From: Brevibacterium sp. UCMA 11754
GTDB taxonomy: Bacteria; Actinomycetota; Actinomycetes; Actinomycetales; Brevibacteriaceae
Length of the DNA: 64,000 nt
Reading direction: 5' to 3'
Assembly (NCBI RefSeq): GCF_021532275.1
Contig: NZ_JACBOT010000021.1
Coordinates: 1 to 64,000, forward strand
The stretch's first letter is position 1; each line of letters opens with the position of its first letter. The position numbers were made by a program, and so were the translations under genes. The notes beneath the pieces were generated by a model. That model did no database searches, was not told where the DNA came from, and saw only the letters and a list, made by a program, of their open reading frames with translations. Shown here in pieces: positions 42,916 to 51,826 of the stretch.

Positions 42916-44217
42916 TCAGCTGCGTTTCTTGAACCCTATCGAAGCCCCGGTCAACGTCAAGATCAGAACGGCGAACAATGAGGTCATGCACATGACGACC
43001 ACGCCCGGCCACGCGAAATCGGTGAACAGAACCGCCGATAGCCAGGCGCCCAGGCTGGTGCCCAGATAGTAGACGGTGAGGTAGATGGCCGCCGATCGGG
43101 TGGAGTCGACCCCGGGCCGTGAGGCGCTGGCTGACGCGGATGCGCCCGTGTGGCCGAGGAAGAAGCCGCCGGTGAGCAGGGACATGCCGATGACGATCAC
43201 CGGCAGATTGTCGACGAGAGTGAGTCCGGCGCCGACAAGTGCTGTGACCATCCCGATCAATGTCAACGAGGTGCGCGAGAGCCTCGTGGCCAACCGACCG
43301 TAATACGTGGTGACGACGGTGCCGACGAGATAGATGAGGAAGAACAGTGCGACCGCGCCTTCACTCAGTCGCCAGGGATCATGCTGCAGCCGAGTGCCGA
43401 GCATCGTGAAGGACCCGCCGAAGACGATCATGCACAGAAAGCCGGTGAGGTAGATCCGCCACAGCCCCGATCTCAGCGGAATGATCGCCCGCCGAGGTGG
43501 CTGTGCGGTGTCCGCAGTCGCCGAGGAACCCGTATCGGTCGCCGACTCCTGCTCGGTCGCCGACGGTTCCGGCGCGGTCGCCGACGGTTCCGGCGCGGTC
43601 GCCGACGATTCGCGGGCGGCGATCACTCGTGAGGTGGTGAAGAGATCGTGGCGGAGCAGCCAGACCACGATGAGCCCGAAGACTAGAGAGACTGCCGCGG
43701 TGAACGCCAGGCCGCCGTGCCAGCCGAGGCCCTCCGCAGCAAGACCGGTCAGAAGCCGGGAGGAGAGTCCGCCGATCGTGTTGCCGGCGATGTAGACGCC
43801 GATCGCGCCGGGCAGCGCCTTCGCCGGCAGCCGCAGCGACAGATAGGCCATTGCGGTGGCAGGCACCGAGGCGATCGCCACGCCTTGGAGGAAGCGGACG
43901 GCGATGAGCAGTTCGGGGCTCGGCATGAACGGCAGGATGAGCGCGAGGAGCGCGGCCAGGACCACGCCGCCGGCGATCTGCCTGGCATGCCCGATGCGCG
44001 GGGCGAGCATGGAGAACGGGATGAGGAAGACGGCCATGGCAACGTTGGTGGCGGAGACCGTCAGGCTCGCTGTGGGAGCGTCGATGCCGTAGGCGCCGCG
44101 GATGGCGGGGAGCAGTCCCTGCGTCTCATAGAGCACGAGGAAGACCGAGACTCCGGCCAAGAACACCGCGACGATGGTTCGCCGAGTACTCGTCGCGCTC
44201 GGCTCACCAGTACTCAT
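42916..44217 (-). CDS. MFS transporter
   Basis: 433 residues from ATG 44217. Twelve hydrophobic segments; the first half ends with LVFGLIVVWLLRHDLFTTSR and the second starts SGLWRIYLTGFLCMIVFGG. Between them lies a low-complexity central loop made of SATAPEP / SATEQESATD repeats. RFLQGVAIASVPATAMAYLSLRLPAKALP in the first half resembles the YnfM/CynX-type drug or metabolite exporters. LGHTGASASASASRPGVDS marks another repetitive loop. The direction of transport and substrate are unknown. It is 33 bp upstream of the crotonase gene on the same strand, so an operon is likely. Confidence 0.9.
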   Translation of the reverse strand: MSTGEPSATSTRRTIVAVFLAGVSVFLVLYETQGLLPAIRGAYGIDAPTASLTVSATNVAMAVFLIPFSMLAPRIGHARQIAGGVVLAALLALILPFMPSPELLIAVRFLQGVAIASVPATAMAYLSLRLPAKALPGAIGVYIAGNTIGGLSSRLLTGLAAEGLGWHGGLAFTAAVSLVFGLIVVWLLRHDLFTTSRVIAARESSATAPEPSATAPEPSATEQESATDTGSSATADTAQPPRRAIIPLRSGLWRIYLTGFLCMIVFGGSFTMLGTRLQHDPWRLSEGAVALFFLIYLVGTVVTTYYGRLATRLSRTSLTLIGMVTALVGAGLTLVDNLPVIVIGMSLLTGGFFLGHTGASASASASRPGVDSTRSAAIYLTVYYLGTSLGAWLSAVLFTDFAWPGVVVMCMTSLFAVLILTLTGASIGFKKRS

Positions 44218-44391
44218 AGACCCAACGCTATGCCGATACTGGGGAAAACCCCAATGCGCGAACACTCACGTGTTTCCTAGGCTGTACTCAGGTCCCCCAC
44301 CTGACGCCCATCCCCCGGTTCTCCGCGGCACGTCGATCACATCACGTCGACCGCTCCACGGAGAGCGGCGACGCAAGAGAAGGAGAACACC

Positions 44392-44832
44392 GTGTCCGTG
44401 TCGCCTCTGGTCCCCGAACTGCCCTCCATCGACCCCTTCGACTCCCTCAATTCCCTTGATTCCCTTGAACGTCCGGGTTCCGTGAAACGACCGAACTCCG
44501 ACAATGAGGCTGAGCACAACCATCCCAACCGCTCCTTCTTCGTCACCTGGCTCCTGTCGCTCCTGCTGGGATTCCTCGGTGCCGACCGCCTCTACACGGG
44601 ACGTTTCCTCACCGGCGGGCTCAAGCTGGTCAGCCTCGGCGGACTGGGCCTGTGGTGGATCATCGACCTCGTCATCGTCATGGCCGGCGGACTTCGCTAC
44701 GACAACCGTCCCCTCAGCGGTTACGACTCCTGGAAGGAAGTCGCGTGGATTGCCACGGGGTTCCTCCTCATCATCGGCTACTCCCTCCAGCTCGATGAAC
44801 TGGTCCAGGTGCTGCTCACACGACTGTTCTGA
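44392..44832 (+). CDS. TM2 domain-containing protein
   Basis: 146 residues from GTG 44392 (GAAGGAG upstream). The N-terminal ~45 residues are polar and partly repetitive (SLNSLDSLE). The TM2 domain is clear: SFFVTWLLSLLLGFLGADRLYTGRFLTGGLKLV, then GLGLWWIIDLVIVMAGGLRYDN with the conserved G-x-D-R-x-Y-x-G-x-x-x-x-G and the W-x-x-D motifs. A third hydrophobic segment follows (WIATGFLLIIGYSLQL). Membrane protein of unknown role. Monocistronic. Confidence 0.88.
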   Translation: MSVSPLVPELPSIDPFDSLNSLDSLERPGSVKRPNSDNEAEHNHPNRSFFVTWLLSLLLGFLGADRLYTGRFLTGGLKLVSLGGLGLWWIIDLVIVMAGGLRYDNRPLSGYDSWKEVAWIATGFLLIIGYSLQLDELVQVLLTRLF

Positions 44833-44939
44833 GCCAGACGGGCGGAAATTTAGCCCACCCTTTCCTGAATTCCCCGTGTTCTCGGTCTAGGCTCGCATCA
44901 AGCACAGGCCGAAGAAGTTCAAGGAAAGGTCGGTACCCC

Positions 44940-46505
44940 ATGGTCAGCCAGCTCGGAGGAGACTCAACAGGAAAGCGCGTGGCTCAGGCCGCTGCCGCCG
45001 TCTCAGCGCTCGGCCTCGGCGCCCTCGCCGCCTGGGATGTGACCCAGAAGAAGCATTCGATCCTGCGCAACTATCCGGTCGCCGGTCACGCACGGTATCT
45101 GCTCGAGTCGATTCGCCCAGAGATCCAGCAGTACTTCATCGAGCGGAACTGGGATGGCCGTCCGTACAATCGCAACACTCGCGCAATAATCTACGAACGC
45201 GCCAAAGGCAAGCACTCCGAAAGCGCCTTCGGCACTGAACGCGATGTCAATCGCACGGGCTACGAGGCCCTCATGCATTCCACGGTTCCGATCACGAGCT
45301 CCCCGACTCCCCCGCGGATCCGTGTCGGCGGTGCGGAATGCACACAGCCCTATGACATCTCGCTCCTCAACGTCTCGGCCATGAGCTTCGGATCGCTGAG
45401 TGACAATGCGGTGCGCTCGCTCAACAAGGGCGCCGCCCTGGGTGGGTTCGCCCAGGACACCGGAGAAGGGTCGATCACGCCCTACCACCAGGAGTTCGGC
45501 GGCGACCTGATCTGGGAGATCGGCACCGGCTACTTCGGCTGCCGAACCCCCGAGGGCGAATTCGCTCCAGACGTCTTCGCGCAGAAGGCACGGGACCCAC
45601 AGGTCAAGATGGTCTCACTCAAGCTTTCCCAGGGTGCCAAGCCCGGCCTCGGCGGCGTCCTGCCCGGCCCGAAGGTCACCGAAGAGATCTCAGAGATCCG
45701 CGGCATCCCCGTCGGCAAGACCTGTGTCAGCCCACCCAACCACACCGTGTTCTCGACGCCGATCGAGCTACTGCAGTTCATCGAGCAGATGCGAAAGCTC
45801 TCCGGCGGCAAGCCTGCCGGTTTCAAGCTCTGTGTGGGTTCGCGCACCGAATTCCTCGGTATCTGCAAGGCAATGGTCGAGACCGGCATCACTCCCGACT
45901 TCATCATCGTCGACGGCTCTGAAGGCGGCACGGGAGCGGCACCCCTCGAATTCGAGAACCACGTCGGCCTGCCCCTGACGCAGGGCCTGATGATCGTGCA
46001 CAACGCGCTCATGGGTGCGGGACTGCGTGATCGCATCAAGATCGGTGCGGCAGGGAAGATCGCGGCCGGTTCCGACATCGTCAAGCGACTCATCCAGGGT
46101 GCCGACTTCACGATGGCAGCTCGTGCCATGATGATGGCCGTCGGCTGCATTCAGGCTCAGGTCTGCCACACAGGCAAGTGCCCCGTCGGCGTGGCCACGC
46201 AGGATCCTCGTCGAGCTCGCGCCATCGATGTTCCCGACAAGTCGACTCGCGTGAAGAACTACCACGACGGCACTGTCACCGAGGCCGTGCGCCTGATGGC
46301 TTCGATGGGTGTGGCCCATCCGGATGAGTTGGAACCGACGATGCTGCGTCGCAATGTCTCGGAGTCTGAGTCCTGGTCCTACGCTCGGCTCTACGAATGG
46401 CTCAAGCCCGGCGAACTGCTCAACGGCGCTCCCGATGACTGGGCTGCCGATTGGGAGACGGCACAGGCCGACTCCTTCGCCATCCCGCACGGCCGCAGCC
46501 GCTGA
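44940..46505 (+). CDS. FMN-binding glutamate synthase family protein
   Basis: 521 residues. It resembles the synthase (FMN) domain of the glutamate synthase large subunit without the amidotransferase domain. After a hydrophobic N-terminal stretch (AAAAVSALGLGALAAWDV) come LNVSAMSFGSLSDNAVRSLN, GGFAQDTGEGSITPYH, FIIVDGSEGGTGAAPLEFEN (phosphate-binding loop), and AAGKIAAGSDIVKRLIQGADF. A [3Fe-4S]-type Cys triad is visible in CIQAQVCHTGKC (Cx5Cx4C, about 402-413). GGTACCCC/AAGGAAAGG precedes ATG 44940. Archaeal-type stand-alone GltS functions are known for the family, but many actinobacterial members have undefined substrates. Confidence 0.88.
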   Translation: MVSQLGGDSTGKRVAQAAAAVSALGLGALAAWDVTQKKHSILRNYPVAGHARYLLESIRPEIQQYFIERNWDGRPYNRNTRAIIYERAKGKHSESAFGTERDVNRTGYEALMHSTVPITSSPTPPRIRVGGAECTQPYDISLLNVSAMSFGSLSDNAVRSLNKGAALGGFAQDTGEGSITPYHQEFGGDLIWEIGTGYFGCRTPEGEFAPDVFAQKARDPQVKMVSLKLSQGAKPGLGGVLPGPKVTEEISEIRGIPVGKTCVSPPNHTVFSTPIELLQFIEQMRKLSGGKPAGFKLCVGSRTEFLGICKAMVETGITPDFIIVDGSEGGTGAAPLEFENHVGLPLTQGLMIVHNALMGAGLRDRIKIGAAGKIAAGSDIVKRLIQGADFTMAARAMMMAVGCIQAQVCHTGKCPVGVATQDPRRARAIDVPDKSTRVKNYHDGTVTEAVRLMASMGVAHPDELEPTMLRRNVSESESWSYARLYEWLKPGELLNGAPDDWAADWETAQADSFAIPHGRSR

Positions 46506-46560
46506 GACATACCTCGAGCCTCGGCAGAGCTGTATTCAACTGAGACACCAGGAGATCTCC

Positions 46561-47130
46561 ATGGCAACCCTCGTTCTTCTCCATTCCGCGCTGGGCAAGA
46601 CTCCCGGCATCGAAACGATCGCCGATCGCTACAGAGCCGCCGGGCACACCGTGCTCGCTCCCGATGTCTACGAGGGACGCACATTCACCACCGCCGAGGC
46701 CGGGGTCGGCCACTCGCAGGACGTCGGGTTCTCTCAGCTCGTCGATCGGGCTGCCGCGGCCTGTGCTGACCTGACTGGTGAGATCGTCTTCGCCGGGCTC
46801 TCCCTCGGTGCCGGCATCGCCCAGCAGATGGGCAAGAACGACGCGCGGGCACGAGGCGCGCTCCTCTTCCACGGCGGCGGCTTCCCCAAGCCCACGCGAT
46901 GGCAGAGGAATGTGCCCGTGCAGATCCATTTCTCCGTCGACGACACCTGGCGCGATGCCGGCAACCAGACGAACCTCCTAGAATCAGCCGCCCGAGCGGG
47001 CGCTCAGGCGGAGTGCTTCCTCTACCCGGGCGGGAGTCATCTCTTCAGCGATCCGCTGGTCGCTGACTACCGAGAGGACAGCGCACGGCTGCTCCTCGAC
47101 CGCAGTCTGGCGTTCCTCAACAGGCTCTGA
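46561..47130 (+). CDS. Dienelactone hydrolase family protein
   Basis: 189 residues from ATG 46561 (AGGAGATCTCC upstream). Alpha/beta hydrolase: TLVLLHSALGKTPGIETIAD (3-22), HTVLAPDVYEGRTF (about 32-45), VFAGLSLGAGIAQQMG where the nucleophile elbow is G-L-S-L-G (Ser at the Cys/Ser position of DLH, about 77-81), VQIHFSVDDTWRDAG with the acid, and YPGGSHLFSDP with the catalytic His (about 161-171). DLH proteins usually have Cys as nucleophile, so this is a Ser variant. A period-12 repeat covers the stop codon. Confidence 0.85.
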   Translation: MATLVLLHSALGKTPGIETIADRYRAAGHTVLAPDVYEGRTFTTAEAGVGHSQDVGFSQLVDRAAAACADLTGEIVFAGLSLGAGIAQQMGKNDARARGALLFHGGGFPKPTRWQRNVPVQIHFSVDDTWRDAGNQTNLLESAARAGAQAECFLYPGGSHLFSDPLVADYREDSARLLLDRSLAFLNRL

Positions 47131-47195
47131 CTCAGAGTCTGACGCCGGGTCTGGCTCAGGTTCCGGCTCCGGATCTGACTCCGGAACTGACTCCC
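47124..47195. repeat. Period-12 degenerate repeat spanning the hydrolase stop
   Basis: Six 12-bp units from 47124: GCTCTGACTCAG, AGTCTGACGCCG, GGTCTGGCTCAG, GTTCCGGCTCCG, GATCTGACTCCG, GAACTGACTCCC. The gene's TGA (47128-47130) lies in unit 1. Confidence 0.8.
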
Positions 47196-47459
47196 GATGC
47201 TCGTTCCTACCTCAACGAACCCCCAAGCCACCAAACCAATCGCCCACCAATCCCATCTCTCACCCAACAATCGTCGAAGGCAGACCGCGGCGCCGAGAGC
47301 CGACCGCACCGGCCAAGGCCGACTCCCTGAAGTCGCCCGACGGCGCTCCGGTCTGCTCTCGACGATTTCGGGCTATCGGTGGAGGGGGCCTGTGGGCGTC
47401 TTGGCGTTTTTTTGTATAGTTTCATTGCGTTTGGTGTGTTTTGATGCAATTATCGTTAA
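47196..47459. other. Intergenic region with hairpin element and AT-rich promoter
   Basis: It contains an imperfect inverted repeat (47270-47286 with 47350-47366, 15 of 17 bp), which encloses a segment of about 48 bp (47292-47339) also present at 48402-48449. The last 65 bp before the next gene are distinctly AT-rich, with a T-run at about 47408-47415 and TATAGT nearby, unlike the surroundings. Confidence 0.7.
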
Positions 47460-48425
47460 ATGGTTCAGGTTTATATCAAGCAGGACCTGCTCAGATTCGG
47501 CTTGACCGATGACGATGTCCGCCGAGCGCAGCAGTGTTGCCTGCGAAGAATTCGGCGTGGGCACTATGCCGTGGTCCGCCCTTGCAGTTCACCGCAACAT
47601 GCCGTTCTGCACTCGCCTGGTGCTGCCGAGCCGATCTCTTATCCCAAGACTTTTGGCGACATCCGAGACCGGAGCGAAAACCTCAAGCCATTGATTCGTT
47701 CGCGACTGTTCGAGCTCCGCTCCGATGATGTCTACTCGCACATCTCTGCTGCACTGATTCACGGCATTCGCCCGCCGTTCCCGGCAACCGACCAGGCCGA
47801 GATCATCGGCACCGGATACCACGAGAACTTCTCTACTTTGCGCATCTATGACCGCACGGTTCCCTTGGCGGACCGGGCCACCGTCGGCGATTTTCCGGCC
47901 ACAGGTCTGTCGCGCACACTTTCCGACATCGCTCATGACTACCCGTTGGAGGTTTCGGTTCCGATGATTTCCGACGGCCTTCGGATCGGCAACATCAGCA
48001 AGCCCGAGCTTCTCGATCAGATGAAGATTCGGCGAAGAGGGTGCAGAGTTGCGAAACAGGGCCTCGAGCTGTCCGATCCGCTGCACGAATCCCAGGGCGA
48101 GTCACTCTGTGCAGTGAAGTTCCACAGATTCTCGATTGCAGAGATGCTTCCGCAGGTAGCGGTGCACGATCGCACTGGGAAGTTTCTCGGCAGGTGCGAC
48201 TTCAAGCACGCACGACTTCCGCTGATCGTGGAGTTCCACGGCCTGGGCAAGTACTACCTCAATGAGAATGGACCGGATCGAGCAAGCAAGGACAACCACG
48301 CTCGGCACATGCGGCTTACCAATGCCGGGTTCGCGGTATTCAATTTGGTCTGGGCCGACCTCTTCCGCAGCGACATGTTTTCTGCCATCAAGAAACACAT
48401 TGCCGAAAGCCGACCACACCGTTGA
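47460..48425 (+). CDS. AbiEi-like / DUF559-like protein (putative antitoxin-nuclease type)
   Basis: 321 residues. The N-terminal segment LLRFGLTDDDVRRAQQCCLRRIRRGHYAVVRP has the winged-helix pattern of AbiEi-type antitoxin/regulators. The C-terminal third, LGRCDFKHARLPLIVEFHGL then KDNHARHMRLTNAGFAVFNLVWADLF, has the D-x(n)-E layout and Arg/His-rich helix of DUF559/Vsr-fold nucleases. Base composition is visibly lower in GC than its neighbours, which suggests transfer. The gene lies between two related hairpin elements in direct orientation, and its stop codon is inside the second. No toxin partner is adjacent. ATG 47460 has no clear ribosome site; it follows an AT-rich leader. Confidence 0.7.
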   Translation: MVQVYIKQDLLRFGLTDDDVRRAQQCCLRRIRRGHYAVVRPCSSPQHAVLHSPGAAEPISYPKTFGDIRDRSENLKPLIRSRLFELRSDDVYSHISAALIHGIRPPFPATDQAEIIGTGYHENFSTLRIYDRTVPLADRATVGDFPATGLSRTLSDIAHDYPLEVSVPMISDGLRIGNISKPELLDQMKIRRRGCRVAKQGLELSDPLHESQGESLCAVKFHRFSIAEMLPQVAVHDRTGKFLGRCDFKHARLPLIVEFHGLGKYYLNENGPDRASKDNHARHMRLTNAGFAVFNLVWADLFRSDMFSAIKKHIAESRPHR

Positions 48426-48474
48426 GGGCCGACTCCCTGAAGTCGCCCGCCGCCGCTGGAGTCGGCTCTCAACG
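48402..48474. repeat. Hairpin element over the 3' end of the AbiEi-like gene
   Basis: 48420-48436 pairs with 48458-48474 (16 of 17 bp). 48402-48449 aligns directly with 47292-47339, including a 23-bp identical core (47317-47339 and 48427-48449, starting GGCCGACTCCCTGAAG). The gene between them is thus flanked by direct repeats. Confidence 0.82.
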
Positions 48475-48550
48475 TCAGAGTCTGCTCTCGGCGGTGGGGT
48501 CGGCTCGCGGCGACGGCTCAGTTGAATGTGTTGGGCTTGCCGTTGGCGCC

Positions 48551-49354
48551 TCAGCCCATCACCAGTCCATTGTCGACGACGAGGTTCTGGCCCGTCACCG
48601 CGCGTGAGGCCGGTGATGCGAAGAACACCACCGCCGAGGCGAATTCCTCCGGAGTCGTCACGTGACCCAGCGGAGTCTGGGCCGCGATCTGGTCGAAGAC
48701 CTCTTCCGGAGTCGCCGAGGAGGCATCGGTCGTGCGCAGCAGCCCACCGGAGACCATATTCACTCTGACTCCCGCTGGCCCGAGGTCCTTGGCGAAGGTC
48801 CTCGTCAAGGACAGCAGGGCTGCCTTCGCCGCGGTGTAGTCGTGGTAAGGCACAACGGGGTTCTGCACGAGGTTGGATCCGATGTTGATGACCCGCCCCG
48901 AGCCGATCTCGCGGAATCCGCTCATTGCCGCCTGGACGGTGTTGAGGGCGGCACCGACGGCACCTCGGAACTGGTCGGTGAAGTCGGAAAAGTCGATCTC
49001 ATCGGCCGGCTGCCGCTCCTCGCCGTTGAAGGAGAAGTCGACAAGAGCGTTGTTGACCACCGTCGACACGGGCGCCCCGAACTCGGCGTGCGCGGCTGCG
49101 AGCATGGCGTCGACTGCGCGGGAGTCGGTGACATCGGCCTCGATGGCCACTGCACGACCACCGCGAGCACGGATGGCCTCGGCGAGCTCCTCCGCGGCCT
49201 CGGCAGAGTAGCGATAGTTGATGACGAGCGCCGATCCCTCATGGGCAAAGGCTTTCGCGATGGATGATCCGACCCCGCGGCCGGCCCCGGTGACGAGGAC
49301 GATCTGCTGGTCCAAGGGCATGGCCGATGTCGTGAATGCCTGGGCGTTGCTCAT
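48551..49354 (-). CDS. SDR family oxidoreductase (3-oxoacyl-ACP reductase-like)
   Basis: 267 residues. VLVTGAGRGVGSSIAKAFAH (about 19-38), NYRYSAEAAEELAEA (an NADP-type Arg/Tyr region), TVVNNALVDFSFNG (the NNA motif, about 98-111), INIGSNLV with the catalytic Ser, and YTAAKAALLSLTRTFAKDLG (YxAAK, about 173-192). The C-terminal GQNLVVDNGLVMG is typical of FabG-like SDRs. A linker of 12 residues precedes the Rossmann fold. ATG 49354. Monocistronic. Substrate unknown. Confidence 0.9.
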   Translation of the reverse strand: MSNAQAFTTSAMPLDQQIVLVTGAGRGVGSSIAKAFAHEGSALVINYRYSAEAAEELAEAIRARGGRAVAIEADVTDSRAVDAMLAAAHAEFGAPVSTVVNNALVDFSFNGEERQPADEIDFSDFTDQFRGAVGAALNTVQAAMSGFREIGSGRVINIGSNLVQNPVVPYHDYTAAKAALLSLTRTFAKDLGPAGVRVNMVSGGLLRTTDASSATPEEVFDQIAAQTPLGHVTTPEEFASAVVFFASPASRAVTGQNLVVDNGLVMG

Positions 49355-49568
49355 CGCGATTCTCCTTCGAATGCTGGGCGGTCCTCGGTGGTGCCGAGGT
49401 CATATCCGGTCGTGATCTCACCCTACCCGCGCGCTGGGGCACCGATGCCATTCTCGGGTGCGTCTTCACCGGTCGCCGGGGGTGTTGCGGCGCTCAAACG
49501 TGATTACCTGGCCGATCCTCCTTAGACTGAGCACACGACCATCGTTGTCCATCCCCAGGAAGTCCCTC

Positions 49569-50663
49569 ATGAGCGAGCTCGGCGCCAGCATCTCAATCGG
49601 AGTCCTCGCAGCACTCGTCGTTCTCATCATCTACCTGATCGCGTCGCGAATCGGACGATGGCAGCCGGCTCCGCAGCGTCGACCCCAGGGCGGACAGGCG
49701 TCTCAGCAGCCTGGGTACGGCCCCGGTGGCTACGGTCAGCAGGGCCACGCGCCCGGCGCGCGACCGCGAGGCGGCTCCTACGACCAGTCGACGCGTGCCT
49801 ACAATCAGCCGACGCAGGCCTACGATCAGACGACCCGCGCCTATCCTCAGCAGCCCGAACGCGTCTACGGTATGAGCGAGGACGAGACTCGTGTGCTGCC
49901 TGCGACCGGGGCCGACACCGATTCGCGGGCCACTAAGGCTGAGCTCAGAGACAACATCGGCCAGTCGGGGCAGATGGTCGAGACGAACCGTCGCGCGGCC
50001 ACCTCCTCCAACGGTGACACGCTGGCGGTGTTCACGTATATCTTCGGCGCTGCCCTCATCGCCGTCATCGCGTTCGTGTTCTTCAACAATCTCCTCCTCC
50101 CCGCTACGGTCGGCGCACTGGCCGGTGCGATCATCTGTGTGGCGTTGGCATCGACCTACACGCTGAAGTCCCTCGAATTCTGGCCGGACAATTCGACGAT
50201 CACCATCATCAATCTCCTCGTGGCCCTGGCTGCCTCCGTCGCCATGTTCATCGGCGCCGAGCAGACCGAACGCGACGGATTCACGTTGGGCCGCATCACC
50301 GATTCCTTCGCCGCACTGCCCTTCAGCGAAGGATTCACCGGCTTCGCCACCGCCATCGCCGATCGCGTCGTCGAATTCTTCCGCGAATTCGGGTTCATGG
50401 GCTTCATCTTCCTGATCCTCATGGGCGTCGGCTGCATCATCGTCTTCACTCTGGCGGCCAAGTCACTCATCGACGTCATGGACTGGCGCATCTTCGTCCA
50501 GTTCGGACGCTTCGTCACCGACCGCCCCATGTCCCATTCGCGTGCCGTTCGCTTCCAGTCTTCGAAGGTTTCGCACACCGTGACGTCGATCATTCTGGCC
50601 GGGATCGCGGTCCTCTGCGCGACCGGAATGGCCTATGACGGATTCACCTGGTTCACTCGCTGA
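49569..50663 (+). CDS. Membrane protein with Gln/Tyr-rich low-complexity segment
   Basis: 364 residues from ATG 49569 (AGGAAG upstream). TM1 is SIGVLAALVVLIIYLIASRI (8-27). A disordered segment of about 80 residues rich in Gly/Gln/Tyr follows, with the repeat (S/T)(T/Q)(R/Q)AY(D/N)Q. After a charged stretch there are at least five more hydrophobic segments: LAVFTYIFGAALIAVIAFVFF, LPATVGALAGAIICVALAS, ITIINLLVALAASVAMFIGA, GFMGFIFLILMGVGCIIVFT and VTSIILAGIAVLCATGMAY. I do not recognise the family. Monocistronic between an SDR gene and the ole operon. Confidence 0.75.
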   Translation: MSELGASISIGVLAALVVLIIYLIASRIGRWQPAPQRRPQGGQASQQPGYGPGGYGQQGHAPGARPRGGSYDQSTRAYNQPTQAYDQTTRAYPQQPERVYGMSEDETRVLPATGADTDSRATKAELRDNIGQSGQMVETNRRAATSSNGDTLAVFTYIFGAALIAVIAFVFFNNLLLPATVGALAGAIICVALASTYTLKSLEFWPDNSTITIINLLVALAASVAMFIGAEQTERDGFTLGRITDSFAALPFSEGFTGFATAIADRVVEFFREFGFMGFIFLILMGVGCIIVFTLAAKSLIDVMDWRIFVQFGRFVTDRPMSHSRAVRFQSSKVSHTVTSIILAGIAVLCATGMAYDGFTWFTR

Positions 50664-50790
50664 GAAACAATTCAGCCTGAGGGATATAAGATAGTCTCCG
50701 GACTTCCCCGTCGTGGCGCGCTTCAGGAGTGCGTCGCATCGGCCTTCAGCAGACGACGACGAACGACCCGCAAAGGGATGAGAACCTCAA
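50664..50790 (+). promoter_or_regulatory. Promoter region of the ole operon
   Basis: 127 bp. GGATATAAGATAG (about 50685-50697) has a -10-like TATAAG/TAAGAT; no convincing -35 was identified. A purine-rich AAAGGGATGAGAA lies before the TTG start of oleA. Confidence 0.35.
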
Positions 50791-51819
50791 TTGGCGAATG
50801 GCAACGCAACATTCCGGCACTCGAACGTGGCGCTTCTCGGCCTGACTGAGATCCTCGCCCCGAACGAAGTGACCTCTCAAGAATTCGACGAACGCCTCGC
50901 CGATACCCTCTCCATGCTCAACCTGCCGACCGGGCTGCTGCAGCGCGTCGCGGGAGTCTACGCGCGACGCAACTGGGATCAGCCGAATCAGTTCGCCGAC
51001 GGTGCGATCGCCGCTGGCAAGAAGGCTCTCGCCGACTCGGGGGTCTCCCCCGACTCGATCGGACTGATGGTCAACACCTCGGTCACGCGCGAGCACCTCG
51101 AGCCCTCTGTGGCCGTCGGCGTGCACGCCGGCATCGGCCTGGGCTCCCAGGCGATGAACTTCGATATCGCCAACGCCTGCCTGGGCTTCGTCAACGGAAT
51201 GACCCTGGCCGCGAACATGATCGACGCCGGTCAGATCGAATACGCCCTCGTCGTCGCCGGCGAGGATGCCTCCCGCGTCCAAGAGGCCACACTGCGCCGC
51301 CTGACCCGCCCTGGCATCAGCCGCGAGGAGTACCTCAACGAGTTCGCCTCCCTGACACTGGGATCCGGCGCCTCCGCCGCCGTCCTCGGGCCAGCCGACA
51401 AACACCCGGAAGGCCACCGCATCCTCGGCGGCATCACCCGCGCCGCGACCCAGCATCACGAACTGTGCGTGGGCGATCACAACGGAATGTTCACCGACAC
51501 CAAGGGTCTGCTGGCCGGCGGCATGGAACTCGTCGTCGCCGCGTGGGAAGAAGCCCACGAGGACGGCTGGAACTGGCGCGAGATGGATCGCTACGTCATG
51601 CACCAGGTCTCCGACGTGCACGTCAACTCGATCACGAAGGCCGCGAACCTCGATCCCGATCGAATTCCGGTCACCTATCCCGAACTCGGCAATGTGGGGC
51701 CGGCCTCCCTGCCGATCACGCTCAGCCGCGAGGCATCACACCTCAAACCCGGCGACCGCATCCTGTGCATGGGAGTCGGGTCGGGACTCAACACCGCAAT
51801 GACCGAAATCGAGTGGTAG
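50791..51819 (+). CDS. oleA: OleA-type thiolase (long-chain beta-ketoacid synthase)
   Basis: 342 residues from TTG 50791 (no in-frame ATG or GTG fits the family N-terminus). OleA joins two fatty acyl-CoAs head to head to a beta-keto acid. Catalytic residues are visible: Cys 130 in NACLGFVNG, His about 271 in VMHQVSDVHVNS, and Asn about 301 in ELGNVGPASLP. NTSVTREHLEPS carries the Glu characteristic of OleA as opposed to FabH. ARRNWDQPNQFADGAIAAGK lies near the N-terminus. It is the first gene of a three-gene operon whose order (A, fused BC, D) is that known from Micrococcus-type actinobacteria. Confidence 0.92.
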   Translation: MANGNATFRHSNVALLGLTEILAPNEVTSQEFDERLADTLSMLNLPTGLLQRVAGVYARRNWDQPNQFADGAIAAGKKALADSGVSPDSIGLMVNTSVTREHLEPSVAVGVHAGIGLGSQAMNFDIANACLGFVNGMTLAANMIDAGQIEYALVVAGEDASRVQEATLRRLTRPGISREEYLNEFASLTLGSGASAAVLGPADKHPEGHRILGGITRAATQHHELCVGDHNGMFTDTKGLLAGGMELVVAAWEEAHEDGWNWREMDRYVMHQVSDVHVNSITKAANLDPDRIPVTYPELGNVGPASLPITLSREASHLKPGDRILCMGVGSGLNTAMTEIEW

Positions 51820-51826
51820 AGGTTCA

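Noticed and set aside
47460..48425. Complete AbiE-type toxin-antitoxin pair
   Set aside because: Only the AbiEi-like gene is present; no AbiEii nucleotidyltransferase gene lies on either side.
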